This document shows, in pieces, positions 9,106 through 18,068 of a stretch of 45,010 bases of DNA. Positions within the stretch are counted from its first letter, which is position 1. The number at the start of each line of letters is the position of its first letter. The stretch is taken from contig JARXKK010000002.1 of NCBI GenBank assembly GCA_030278895.1, positions 36,512 through 81,521 on the forward strand. The letters run 5' to 3'. The position numbers and the translations under genes were made by a program. The notes under the pieces were generated by a model. It was not told the origin of the DNA. It did no database searches and worked only from the letters and a program-made list of their open reading frames with translations. This DNA comes from Acidobacteriota bacterium. Lineage in GTDB: Bacteria; Acidobacteriota; Thermoanaerobaculia; UBA5066.

Positions 9106-11597
9106 GGCTTGTCGCCCCGCGGCGCGACGAGCGGAACGCGAACGAAGGCGGCGTTCACCGGAGCGGGCATTTCGGAGTCCGCGCCCCGCACGCTCTTCCA
9201 GACCGCCTCGTTGAGCTCGAGGTCGGGAGCCGCGTCCTCCTTCGTGAAATCCCACGTTCCGACGAGGGCCTGCATGGGCGCGCCGTCCGCGTTCATCTCG
9301 TAGAACGGAATCTTCGTCTCGCGATGGACGAAGGGCGCGGGATCGGGCGCGTCCGAGAAGGCAGCCGTCATCGGGGTCGCGGACGCGTCGTGCTGCGAAA
9401 GGGGCGGCAGGCCTAGAATCAGCTCCATCGTCCGGAGCATCGACACCGTCGAGTACATCGTCGAGTCGACGAAGCCCGCGCGGCGCGTGTACGGCGAGAT
9501 CACGAGGCCGACGGTTCGGTGGGCGTCGACGTGGTCCGACCCGTTCTGCGCGTCGTCCTCGATCACGAAGATCGCGGTTTCCTTCCAGAAGGGTGAGTGC
9601 GAGATCGCCTCGACGAGGCGCCCAAGCGCGACGTCGTTCTCGGCGACCATCGCGCGCGGCGTGCGCTCGCCCTTCTTCGTCCCCGCCGTGTGGTCGCCTC
9701 CGAGCCGCACGATCGTGAGGCGCGGCATCTCCTTCGCCTTCACGAAGCCGCGGAATTCCTTGAGGAAGACGTCGACGCGCGCATTGTCGAGGATTTCGAG
9801 GTCGAAGCCGGGATAGAAGGGGCACGTGTTGTCCTTCAGCGCGCCTTCCATCCCCGTCTCGAGGGTCAGCTTCGTCGGCGTCATCTCGGCGGAGACGCCG
9901 ACGAACTCCCCGTAGTTGCGCAAGGTCAGCCCCGCGCGTGCGGCGGCATCCCAGAGATAACCGTTCGTCGGGAAAGCGTTCGGGTCGTTTCCCTCGAACA
10001 GGTAATCGAAGCCCTTGCCGCCGTAATTCGGCGGCCAGATCTTCTCGACGAAATCCGTCGCATAGGCCCCCATCGACCAGTTATGACCGTCCGCCGAGAC
10101 CTCGGCGTCGCAGTAGAGGTTGTCGAGGAGGACGAACTCCTCGGCGAGCGCGTGGGCGTTCGGCGTCACGTCGCGGCCGAAGAGGACGAGCGCGGGGTCG
10201 CCGTTCCCCTGCGTCAGGTCGCCGAGGACCTGGTCGTACGTTCGGTTCTCGCGAATGACGTAGACGACGCGCTTGATCGGCGAGGCGCCGCCCGGCGCCG
10301 CCGGGACGACGGCCGAAGCCTTGACGGGGGCGGCGCCGCGCGCCCCGGGACGCCGGTTCGCGTAAGCGCGCGCCGTGAGGGCCGTGAGCGCCTTCGGCGA
10401 CGGGGCCTCGATCCGCGAGACAGAGCCCGGGATCGTGCGTGTCTTCTTCCAGGGCTTCCCGTCGCCCTTCTTCGTGGGGTCGGGTCCGCCGACCGCGTTC
10501 GACCACGACCACCCACCTTTCGCGTTCGCGACCCAGAGCGTCTTCCCGTCCGAGGAGAGCGCGAGCGCGGCCGGATACCAGCCGCTCGGGACGAAGCCCT
10601 TTGTCCGCGCCGCGCGCGGATCGCCGCCCACGTCCAGGACGGCAACCGCGTCGTCGTCGGCGTTCGCGACGAAGAGCGTCTTCCCGTCCGGCGAGAGGGC
10701 GACCGCGTTCGGCGTGGATCCGTCCGGCAGCGCGTCGGCCGAGGGCGTGCCGGGGCCGTCCGGACCGAGCGCGACGGAGATCTGGCGCACCACCGTCCGC
10801 GACGCCACGTCCACGGCAGCGACGAGGTTCCGGTTCGACTGGGCGACGAAGAGCGTCTTCCCATCCGGCGAGAACACGAGGGCCGACGGATGATCGGCGG
10901 TCTTCACGGTCGCGACGACCGAGCCCTTGACGGCATCGACGAGCGACACGGACGCCGCGCCCCAGTTCGCGACGGCGAGAAGGCTCCCCTCAGGCGAGAG
11001 GACCGGCCGGTAAGGATGGACCCCGACGGGAACGGACGCCGCGACCGTGCGCGACGCGAGATCGATCCTCACGATGTCGTTCAGGAACAGTCGCGCGACC
11101 CAGAGGCTCTTCCCGTCCGCGGTCACCGCGAGACCGGACGGCGTCGCGTCGAGCTTGGCCGGTTCGTCGTCCCTCCGGAGCGGAAGCGGGTCCTCCGGAA
11201 CGAAGCGGTCGCTCTCGAGCCGGTAGACGAGGACGTTCTTCCCACCCGCCCCCGCAAGATAGACCCGCGAGCCGTCCGGAGACACCGCGAGGCCCAGCCA
11301 GGACTTTTTCACGGGCTCCTTCGCGAGCGACTTTCCCGTCGCCGCATCGAGTAGGTGGAGCGACTGGTCGTCCGCGCCCATGCAGGCGACGACGACGCGC
11401 TTGCCGTCGGGCGTGAGGGCGAGGGCGAAGGGATAGGGGGCGACCTCGGTCTGTGTCCCCGTGGGCGTCAGGAGCCGGCCGTTCGGGAGGAGCATTTCGC
11501 CCGTCGAGAGCTTTCCGGGGACGAGACGGTCGGAGGCCGCGACGGAGAAGGCAAAAGCGAGGGTGACGAGGGGGAACAGACGGACGGCTCGGCGCAT
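9102..11597 (-). CDS. YVTN/YncE beta-propeller fused to phosphoesterase (alkaline phosphatase-like) domain
   Basis: Repeated 'SPDGKTLFVA' blades, then VVYVIRENRTYDQVLGD, APNAHALAEEFVLLDN, FVIEDDAQNGSDHVDAHRT. Confidence 0.88.
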   Translation of the reverse strand: MRRAVRLFPLVTLAFAFSVAASDRLVPGKLSTGEMLLPNGRLLTPTGTQTEVAPYPFALALTPDGKRVVVACMGADDQSLHLLDAATGKSLAKEPVKKSWLGLAVSPDGSRVYLAGAGGKNVLVYRLESDRFVPEDPLPLRRDDEPAKLDATPSGLAVTADGKSLWVARLFLNDIVRIDLASRTVAASVPVGVHPYRPVLSPEGSLLAVANWGAASVSLVDAVKGSVVATVKTADHPSALVFSPDGKTLFVAQSNRNLVAAVDVASRTVVRQISVALGPDGPGTPSADALPDGSTPNAVALSPDGKTLFVANADDDAVAVLDVGGDPRAARTKGFVPSGWYPAALALSSDGKTLWVANAKGGWSWSNAVGGPDPTKKGDGKPWKKTRTIPGSVSRIEAPSPKALTALTARAYANRRPGARGAAPVKASAVVPAAPGGASPIKRVVYVIRENRTYDQVLGDLTQGNGDPALVLFGRDVTPNAHALAEEFVLLDNLYCDAEVSADGHNWSMGAYATDFVEKIWPPNYGGKGFDYLFEGNDPNAFPTNGYLWDAAARAGLTLRNYGEFVGVSAEMTPTKLTLETGMEGALKDNTCPFYPGFDLEILDNARVDVFLKEFRGFVKAKEMPRLTIVRLGGDHTAGTKKGERTPRAMVAENDVALGRLVEAISHSPFWKETAIFVIEDDAQNGSDHVDAHRTVGLVISPYTRRAGFVDSTMYSTVSMLRTMELILGLPPLSQHDASATPMTAAFSDAPDPAPFVHRETKIPFYEMNADGAPMQALVGTWDFTKEDAAPDLELNEAVWKSVRGADSEMPAPVNAAFVRVPLVAPRGDKP

Positions 11598-11722
11598 GGA
11601 CCGAGACTATCGCGGAATAGGAGGGCTCAGGAGCGAGATGCCGGTTTCGTGCTTCGCTAAGATCATCGTCACCGTGGAGATCGTGCTGTTTGCCGTGTCG
11701 CCTTCGGCTGACGTCCCGCGGC

Positions 11723-11728
11723 TATAAT
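11723..11728 (+). promoter_or_regulatory. candidate -10 element (TATAAT) upstream of dihydrolipoyl dehydrogenase
   Basis: Exact TATAAT in the 11597/11797 intergenic region, about 70 nt before the GTG start; the -35 is weak. Confidence 0.5.
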
Positions 11729-11796
11729 CTTCGGTTGTCCGGCGCGCGCCTGCCCGGCGCGCCGCCTCGTCCAACCGGCATCCCTCAAGGAGACCC

Positions 11797-13227
11797 GTGA
11801 GCGCCAATCCCTCCCCTTCGTACGACCTCGTCGTGATCGGCTCAGGCCCCGGAGGCTACGTCGCCGCCATCCGGGCTTCCCAACTCGGCCTCAGGACGGC
11901 CGTCGTCGAGAAAGACGCAAGGGTTCCCAGCGTCGGGCTCGGCGGCACGTGCCTTCACCGCGGCTGCATTCCCACGAAGGCGATGCTCAAGTCCGCGTCG
12001 CTCTTCGACGAAGCGAGGAACCACGCCGCGGACTTCGGCGTCCGCGTCGCCGGCGTCGAGCTCGACTATCCGGCCGTCGTGAAGTTTCGTGACAAGGTCG
12101 TCTTCAAGGGGGCCAAGGGCGTCGAGTACCTCATGAAGAAGAACAAGGTCGACGTCCTCGCGGGCTTCGGACGCCTCGTCTCGCCGACGCAGGTCGCCGT
12201 GAAGGGCGATGACGGCGAGACGATCCTGAACACGAAGAACATTCTCATCGCGACGGGCTCGGTCCCCCGCGATCTCCCGTTCCTCAAGGCGGACGGCCAG
12301 GGCGTTCTGAATTCGGATCACATTCTGAAGTCGCAGGCGATCCCGAAGTCGCTCCTCGTCATCGGCTCCGGCGCCGTGGGCTCGGAGTTCGCGTCCTGTT
12401 TCTCGCGCTACGGCACGAAGACCGTTCTCGTCGAGGTCCTCCCCCGCATCCTGCCGGTGGAAGACGAAGAGATTTCGAAAGAGGTCGAGCGCCTCTTCAA
12501 GAAGCGCGGCATCGAGGTACGCACGAAGACAGGCGTCGAGTCCGTCACGCCGAACGGCGACGGCTCCGTCACCGTCAAGGCGAAGGGACCAGACGGGGGG
12601 CCGCTGTCGTGGTCCGTCGAGAAGGTGCTCCTCGCGGTCGGCCGCAAGCCGGTGACCGAGGGACTCGGGCTCGAGGCTCTCGGCGTCGCGACCGAGCGCG
12701 GCTACGTGAAGGTGGATGCGCACCAGCGGACGAACGTCCCGGGTGTCTGGGCGATCGGCGACGCCACGCCCACGATCTGGCTCGCCCACGTCGCGTCCGC
12801 CGAAGGCATCGTGGCCGCCGAGACGATGGCGGGCGCCCCGACCTTCCCGGTCAACCGCGACCAAGTCCCGGGCTGCACGTACTGCGATCCGGAGGTCGCG
12901 TCGATCGGCCTCACGGAAGCCAAGGCGAAAGAGCGCGGCTACGTCGTGAAGACAGGCAAATTCAACTTCGGCGTCCTCGCCAAGACGATGATGGAGCACA
13001 CGCAGGACGGCTTCGTGAAGATCGTCTCCGACGCGAAGTACGACGAGATCCTCGGCGTCCATATCGTCGGTCCCCATGCGACCGAGCTCATCGCCGAGGC
13101 CGGCGCGCTCCTTCGGCTCGAGGCGACCACCGAAGAGATGATCCGCACGATCCATGCGCACCCGACGCTCTCGGAGGCGCTCCACGAGGCTGCGGAGGCC
13201 GTCCACGGCCACAACATCCACGGGTAG
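11797..13227 (+). CDS. lpdA: dihydrolipoyl dehydrogenase
   Basis: GSGPGGYVAAIRASQLG, GGTCLHRGCIPTKAML (redox disulfide), HAHPTLSEALHEAA; GTG start with AAGGAG SD. Confidence 0.95.
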   Translation: MSANPSPSYDLVVIGSGPGGYVAAIRASQLGLRTAVVEKDARVPSVGLGGTCLHRGCIPTKAMLKSASLFDEARNHAADFGVRVAGVELDYPAVVKFRDKVVFKGAKGVEYLMKKNKVDVLAGFGRLVSPTQVAVKGDDGETILNTKNILIATGSVPRDLPFLKADGQGVLNSDHILKSQAIPKSLLVIGSGAVGSEFASCFSRYGTKTVLVEVLPRILPVEDEEISKEVERLFKKRGIEVRTKTGVESVTPNGDGSVTVKAKGPDGGPLSWSVEKVLLAVGRKPVTEGLGLEALGVATERGYVKVDAHQRTNVPGVWAIGDATPTIWLAHVASAEGIVAAETMAGAPTFPVNRDQVPGCTYCDPEVASIGLTEAKAKERGYVVKTGKFNFGVLAKTMMEHTQDGFVKIVSDAKYDEILGVHIVGPHATELIAEAGALLRLEATTEEMIRTIHAHPTLSEALHEAAEAVHGHNIHG

Positions 13228-13281
13228 GCGCCTCGCCGGGGTCGTCCTCGGAGTCTCTATCGTCTGGAGCAAATGCATCAC

Positions 13282-13310
13282 TTGACGCCCGGGCAAACCT
13301 CTCTTACATT
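13282..13310 (+). promoter_or_regulatory. candidate sigma70 promoter of the apbE operon
   Basis: TTGACG (13282-13287), 17-bp spacer, TACATT (13305-13310). Confidence 0.6.
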
Positions 13311-13330
13311 GCGACTGAGACTGAGTCGCA
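13310..13330. promoter_or_regulatory. Fur-family-like operator dyad
   Basis: TGCGACTGAGACTGAGTCGCA: perfect 7-bp outer arms TGCGACT/AGTCGCA, plus an overlapping 7-1-7 TGAGACT-G-AGTCGCA; sits on the -10/+1 region, 1 nt before the ATG. Confidence 0.55.
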
Positions 13331-13331
13331 C

Positions 13332-14339
13332 ATGCCGATCGAAACACTTACTCGCCACCTCGCCGCCATGGGAACCGTTTTTTCCCTCGCGGTGGCCGCC
13401 CCGTCACGCGACGCCGCCCTCGTGGCGAGTGAACAGGCGGTGCGCGCCGTCGAGGCGGCCGAGAGTCTTCTCTCGACATGGCGGGACGACACTCCCCTCG
13501 CCCGGCTGAACGCGGCGACGCCCGGCGATTCCCACGAGATACCAGCCCCGCTCTTCGTATTGCTGAAGAGAGTCTTTGAATGGGAAAAGGCGACCGGCGG
13601 AGCTTTCGACCCGGCCGTGGGTCCGCTCGTGACGGCGTGGGGATTGCGCTCGGGCGGCCGCATTCCTGACGGCGCGGAGCTGCGACGGGCGCGCGACGCG
13701 GCGAGCCCTGGCCTCTTCACCTTTGAAGAATCCACTCTCCGAATCTCCCGTCTCGACCCCGCCGCCCGCATCGACGAAGGCGCCTGGGGCAAGGGCTGGG
13801 CTCTCGACCGGGCGGCTGAGGCCGCGCGCGCCGCGGGGGCCACGGCAGTCGTTCTCGATCTCGGCGGCCAGATCCTCTCGTCCGGAGAGGAGACCTCCGT
13901 CGCCGTCGCGCATCCGCGTGACCGCGCGCGCACGGTCGCGACGATCCGGCTGAAGAACGCCTCGGCCTCGACGTCCGGCAACTCCGAGCGCGGCCTCGCC
14001 GTCGACGGGCGCCGCGTCGGCCACATCCTCGACCCGCGCACAGGCGAGCCCGCCCCCGATTTCGGTTCGGTGACCGTCGTCGCGAAGGACGGGCTCACGG
14101 CCGACGTCCTCTCGACGGCGTTTTTCGTCCTCGGGCCCGAAGAAGGCATGGCCTTGTCCTCGCGCCTTCGTGCAAGCGGTGTGGCTCACGAAACGCTGTT
14201 TTGCTTTGAAGGTGAAGACGGGCGGGATCTGCGGGCGTCGATGTCGCCCGGGATGAGGCTCCTCGTCAAGCCTCCGACGCGGGGCGCGCCTCTTCCTCTT
14301 ACTCATTCAAAGAAATCCCCTGAAGGAGTTCACCCATGA
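13332..14339 (+). CDS. apbE: FAD:protein FMN transferase (ApbE family)
   Basis: DEGAWGKGWALDRA, HILDPRTGEPAP and LTADVLSTAFFVLG motifs; start placed at the ATG after the dyad. Confidence 0.9.
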   Translation: MPIETLTRHLAAMGTVFSLAVAAPSRDAALVASEQAVRAVEAAESLLSTWRDDTPLARLNAATPGDSHEIPAPLFVLLKRVFEWEKATGGAFDPAVGPLVTAWGLRSGGRIPDGAELRRARDAASPGLFTFEESTLRISRLDPAARIDEGAWGKGWALDRAAEAARAAGATAVVLDLGGQILSSGEETSVAVAHPRDRARTVATIRLKNASASTSGNSERGLAVDGRRVGHILDPRTGEPAPDFGSVTVVAKDGLTADVLSTAFFVLGPEEGMALSSRLRASGVAHETLFCFEGEDGRDLRASMSPGMRLLVKPPTRGAPLPLTHSKKSPEGVHP

Positions 14340-15712
14340 TTCGACCCTGCCCGACGCGCGGCGCCGCCGCGGCATTCAGTCTTTCTTTCTTTCTAAGCAG
14401 CTTTTTCTTCTCGTCTCCCCTTCTCGCCGACGAGCCGCCGAAGGCGTCCGACCCGGCCGCGGAGCAGCGGCTGAAGGACCTCGAGCAGAAGCTCGACGTC
14501 CTCACGAAGGAGATCGAGGCGATACGGCTCGGCGAGGCGCCCTCCGCGGCTCCGGCGCTCACGCTCGGCGGGGCTCCCGCGCTTGCCCTCGACTCGGCTT
14601 CGCATTACGGCCTCGGCCCTGCCGCGGCGCGCGTCTATGCGCGAAAGGGCGTTTCGATCGGCGGGTACGGCGAGGCTCTCTACCAGAGCTTCGCATCGTC
14701 GAAGCAAAATGGAACACCGTCCGGCCGCACGGACACGATCGATCTTTCTCGCGCCGTGTTCTACTTCGGCTACAAGTTCGACGACCACTTCGTCTTCAAC
14801 TCCGAGGTCGAGTTCGCGCACGCCGTCGCCGCGTCCGACAAGGCGGGCGAGGTCGAGATCGAATTCGCCTACGTCGACTGGCTGAGCCCGTCGAGGGCCT
14901 TCCGCGCGCGAGCAGGTCTCTTGCTCGTCCCGATGGGCTTCCTCAACGAGCTGCACGAGCCGCCCACGTTCTTCGGCGCGCGCCGCAACACCGTCGAGAC
15001 GCTCATCCTGCCTTCCACGTGGCGGGAGCTCGGCTTCGGCGGCTACGGGGACGCGGGCCCGCTCGCGTACCGCCTCTTCCTCGTGAATGGCCTCAACTCC
15101 GGGGGGTACTCGGCCGAGGGAATCCGCGAGGGCCGGCAGGAGGGCTCGCTCGCGAAGGCGCGCGACTTCGCCCTGACGGGCCGCCTCGACTTCGTCGGAG
15201 TGAACGGCCTCGTGGCGGGCGCATCGTTCTTCACGGGCTGCTCGGGTCAGGGGCGGACAACGACATTCGGCGAGACCGTCTGCGGCCGCACCACCGTCTG
15301 GGATCTTCACGCGGACTTCCGCTGGCGCGGGCTCTCGCTTCGGGCGCTCGTCGCCGGTTCGACGATCGGGGATACGGCAGCGATCAACGAGCTGAACGGC
15401 TTTTCAGGCGAGGAGGGCGTCGGGAGCCGCCAGCGCGGCTGGTACGCCGAGGCCGGGTTCGACGTCCTGACACTCGTCTCGCGCACGAAGCTCTCGCTCA
15501 CGCCCTTCGCGCGATACGAGGAGTGGGACACCCAGCGCGCGGTCCCCGACGGCTTCTCCCGAAACCCCGCGAACGACGCGCGCCAGTGGACCGCCGGGGT
15601 CGTCTTCAAGCCCATCCCGCAAGTCGTGCTCAAATTAGACGGTCAGTGGCGGAAGAACGCGGCGAGGAATGGCGTGAACCAGGTCAACGTCGCGATGGGG
15701 TACGAGTTCTGA
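14336..15712 (+). CDS. outer-membrane beta-barrel porin (phosphate-selective porin O/P-like) with N-terminal coiled coil
   Basis: Signal peptide, coiled-coil EQRLKDLEQKLDVLTKEIEAIR, then alternating aromatic beta strands ending in MGYEF; ATGA overlap with apbE. Confidence 0.78.
   Translation: MIRPCPTRGAAAAFSLSFFLSSFFFSSPLLADEPPKASDPAAEQRLKDLEQKLDVLTKEIEAIRLGEAPSAAPALTLGGAPALALDSASHYGLGPAAARVYARKGVSIGGYGEALYQSFASSKQNGTPSGRTDTIDLSRAVFYFGYKFDDHFVFNSEVEFAHAVAASDKAGEVEIEFAYVDWLSPSRAFRARAGLLLVPMGFLNELHEPPTFFGARRNTVETLILPSTWRELGFGGYGDAGPLAYRLFLVNGLNSGGYSAEGIREGRQEGSLAKARDFALTGRLDFVGVNGLVAGASFFTGCSGQGRTTTFGETVCGRTTVWDLHADFRWRGLSLRALVAGSTIGDTAAINELNGFSGEEGVGSRQRGWYAEAGFDVLTLVSRTKLSLTPFARYEEWDTQRAVPDGFSRNPANDARQWTAGVVFKPIPQVVLKLDGQWRKNAARNGVNQVNVAMGYEF
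14381..14400 (-). repeat. AT-rich intragenic repeat copy, partial (TTCTAAG core)
   Basis: Plus strand CTTTCTTTCTTTCTAAGCAG in the porin signal-peptide region. Confidence 0.3.
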
Positions 15713-16242
15713 GGCGCGTCTTCACTGCCGCCCTCCTCGCCGTCTCGTCCCTCGGCGCCGCGAAGAGCTTCCTCACGCAGGAGGAGGCTCTGCGTCTCGC
15801 GTTCCCGAAGGGCGCGGTCGTGACGCGCAAGACGGCCTTCCTGTCGGAAGCCGATCGCGCGGAGGTCGCGCGCCGCTCCGGCGGCGCGCCGCCGCCCGGA
15901 CTCGTCGCGTATTACGTCGCTTCGGTGGACGGCAATCCGGCTGGCACCGCATATTTCGACACACACGTCGTGCGCACGCTCCCCGAGACGATTCTCGTCG
16001 CGGTGGATCCGAAGGGCGCCATCTCGAGAATCGAGGTTCTCTCGTTCTCCGAGCCCGAGGAGTACCTCCCCCGCGGAGCCTGGTACGGCCAGTTCCCCGG
16101 CAAGGCGCTGAGCGACGAACTCTCCGAGAATAAGGGTGTCCGCCCGGTGACGGGTGCGACGATCACGGTGCGCGTCACGGTCGAGGCGGCGCGGCGCGTG
16201 CTCGCGCTGGACGCGTTCCTCAAAGAGAAATCCCGCCGATGA
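15709..16242 (+). CDS. FMN-binding (FMN_bind) domain protein, predicted covalent flavin carrier
   Basis: N-terminal signal-like LRRVFTAALLAVSSLGA; flavinylation-type motif RPVTGATITVRVTVEA; putative CTG start overlapping the porin TGA. Confidence 0.78.
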   Translation: MRRVFTAALLAVSSLGAAKSFLTQEEALRLAFPKGAVVTRKTAFLSEADRAEVARRSGGAPPPGLVAYYVASVDGNPAGTAYFDTHVVRTLPETILVAVDPKGAISRIEVLSFSEPEEYLPRGAWYGQFPGKALSDELSENKGVRPVTGATITVRVTVEAARRVLALDAFLKEKSRR

Positions 16243-16673
16243 AGCGCTGGGCCGTCGTCCTGAACCACCTCGCGTGCCTTCTGGTCGGGCTCTCGGGCGT
16301 CGCGTACGGAGTCATGAAGTACTTCATGGCCGGCTCGGACCCCGATTCGCGCGCCGGTCACCCGTGGCAGCAGCCGATGCTCAAGCTCCACGTCCTCGCG
16401 GCGCCGTTTCTCGTCTTCGCGCTCGGCCTCGTCTTCAGCGGTCACGCGCTCAAGCGCCTTCAGGCCGGCGAGGACCCGGGCCGCGCCAGTGGAACCGGCC
16501 TCCTCGCGTTCGCGACCCCCCTCGTCCTCACGGGCCCCTTGATCCAGGTCTTCACGGGCGACGCCGCGCGGCAGTGGACCGGGTGGATCCACGCCGCGCT
16601 CGGCGCCGTCTACGTTCTCGCTTACGCCGCGCACCTCCTCAAGAAGGCCCCCGCGGACGGCGAGGCGGGTTAG
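16239..16673 (+). CDS. small four-TM membrane protein, cytochrome b561-like
   Basis: About 4 hydrophobic helices with His in NHLA, KLHV, SGHALK, WIHAALG and AHLL; ATGA overlap with the FMN_bind gene. Confidence 0.55.
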   Translation: MKRWAVVLNHLACLLVGLSGVAYGVMKYFMAGSDPDSRAGHPWQQPMLKLHVLAAPFLVFALGLVFSGHALKRLQAGEDPGRASGTGLLAFATPLVLTGPLIQVFTGDAARQWTGWIHAALGAVYVLAYAAHLLKKAPADGEAG

Positions 16674-17662
16674 CCGGCCTTCGGCGTGTTGCCCTGCTGG
16701 GCGAGGGCCGTCATGCCCGAGAGCCCACCGAGGCCCATCGTCTCGACGGCGCTGGACGGCACGATGACCATCGCTCCCTTTTCCTTGATGGCCTCGTAGA
16801 GCATGTTCATCGCGCGGAGGTGGAGCGCGAGCGGATGGTCCTTGTAAGCATCCCCGGCCTCGACGAACCGCGCCGAGATCTCGGTCTCCGCCGTGCCGAG
16901 GATGATCCGGGCCTGGCGCTCGCGTTCGGCCTGCGCCTGGCGCGACATCGCGTCCTCGAGGTCGGGAGGGATCTTCACGTCACGGATCTCGACGGACTGC
17001 ACGGTGATGCCCCAGGGGTTCGTCTTCTCGTCGAGGATCGTCTGAAGCTGCTTCCCGAGTCGCTCGCGCTCCGTGATCATCTCGGCGAGCATGTGGCGGC
17101 CAATCGTCTCGCGGAGCGCGGTCTGCGCCGAGAGCGCGACCGCGTCGAGGTAGTCCGCGACCTCGAGGACCGATTTCTGCGCGTCCCAGACGGTCCAGAA
17201 GACGATCGCGTCCACGTTGACGGGCACGGTGTCCTTCGTGAGCGCCGACTCCGCCGAAACGTCCGTCACGCGCACACGTTGGTCCACGAGCTGCGTGATC
17301 TGATCGATGATGGGGATCAGGGCGAAGAACCCCGGTCCCTTGAGGCCCTGGAACTTCCCGAAGCGCAGGACGACGGCACGCTCCCACTGATTCGCGACCT
17401 TGAGCGCGAAGAGCAAGTAAACGCCGAGGACGATCCCGCCGACGAACCATGCGGGAGACTGCGTCGCGACGCCCGCGGCGATTCCGGCGAGGAGCGAGAG
17501 GAAGAAGGCAAGGAAGCTCACCCCGTTCACGTACCGCCGGGCCTGAACGTCCTGCTCACTCTTCCGCTGCCGGCGCTCGGACGGCGTCGAACGGCGCGAC
17601 TCCGCGGCCGCCCGCGCCTCCTGAATCTTCTCGGTGAGCCGGGGAAAGATCACTGGGTTCAT
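16670..17662 (-). CDS. slipin / SPFH (band 7, stomatin-like) membrane protein
   Basis: VANQWERAVVLRFGKFQGLKGPGFFALIPIIDQI, VDQRVRVTDV, TLREIG-like TALRETIGRHMLAEM, EIRDVKIPPDLEDAMSRQAQAERERQARI. Confidence 0.92.
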   Translation of the reverse strand: MNPVIFPRLTEKIQEARAAAESRRSTPSERRQRKSEQDVQARRYVNGVSFLAFFLSLLAGIAAGVATQSPAWFVGGIVLGVYLLFALKVANQWERAVVLRFGKFQGLKGPGFFALIPIIDQITQLVDQRVRVTDVSAESALTKDTVPVNVDAIVFWTVWDAQKSVLEVADYLDAVALSAQTALRETIGRHMLAEMITERERLGKQLQTILDEKTNPWGITVQSVEIRDVKIPPDLEDAMSRQAQAERERQARIILGTAETEISARFVEAGDAYKDHPLALHLRAMNMLYEAIKEKGAMVIVPSSAVETMGLGGLSGMTALAQQGNTPKAG

Positions 17663-17666
17663 GGCA

Positions 17667-18062
17667 TTACCTCCTGCCGGCCTCTTCGGTGCGCTCGAGA
17701 AGGGCTTCGGCAAACTCGTCGGACGTGAATCCCTGCGCGGTCGCGAGGGACAGGAACTGATCCACGAGACGCTCGAGGGCCTTCCGGCGCTCAGCGGTCT
17801 TTCTCTCCGCCTTGCGATGCGCCACGAACGTGCCCGTCCCCTGCTGCGTCTCGACGATGCCGCGGATCTCCATTTCACGGTAAGCCCGCGCGATCGTGTT
17901 GAGGTTCACGGAGAGGTCCACGGCCAGCTGGCGGACCGTGGGGAGCTGGACGCCGGGTTTCAGACGCCCGTCCGCTACCGCGAGAAGGACCTGGTCGATG
18001 ACCTGCCGGTAGAACGGCACCCCGGACGCCGTATCAAGCCGGAAGGGAACGCTCGTCTCCAT
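17667..18062 (-). CDS. GntR family (YtrA-type) transcriptional regulator
   Basis: GVPFYRQVIDQVLLAVADGRLKPGVQLPTVRQLAVDLSVNLNTIARAYREMEIRGIVETQQGTGTFVA winged-helix; short C-terminus. Confidence 0.92.
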   Translation of the reverse strand: METSVPFRLDTASGVPFYRQVIDQVLLAVADGRLKPGVQLPTVRQLAVDLSVNLNTIARAYREMEIRGIVETQQGTGTFVAHRKAERKTAERRKALERLVDQFLSLATAQGFTSDEFAEALLERTEEAGRR

Positions 18063-18068
18063 GTCCCT

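Noticed and set aside
9597-11354. 585-aa + strand ORF opposite the YVTN/phosphoesterase gene
   Set aside because: Antisense compositional artefact with no recognisable domain.
12609-13331. Upstream extension of the apbE frame through lpdA
   Set aside because: Overlaps confidently called lpdA and carries no signal peptide; the promoter and dyad place the start at 13332.
16154-17728. 524-aa + strand ORF overlapping the b561-like and slipin genes
   Set aside because: Spans genes on both strands, low-complexity, no domain; the SPFH call is robust.
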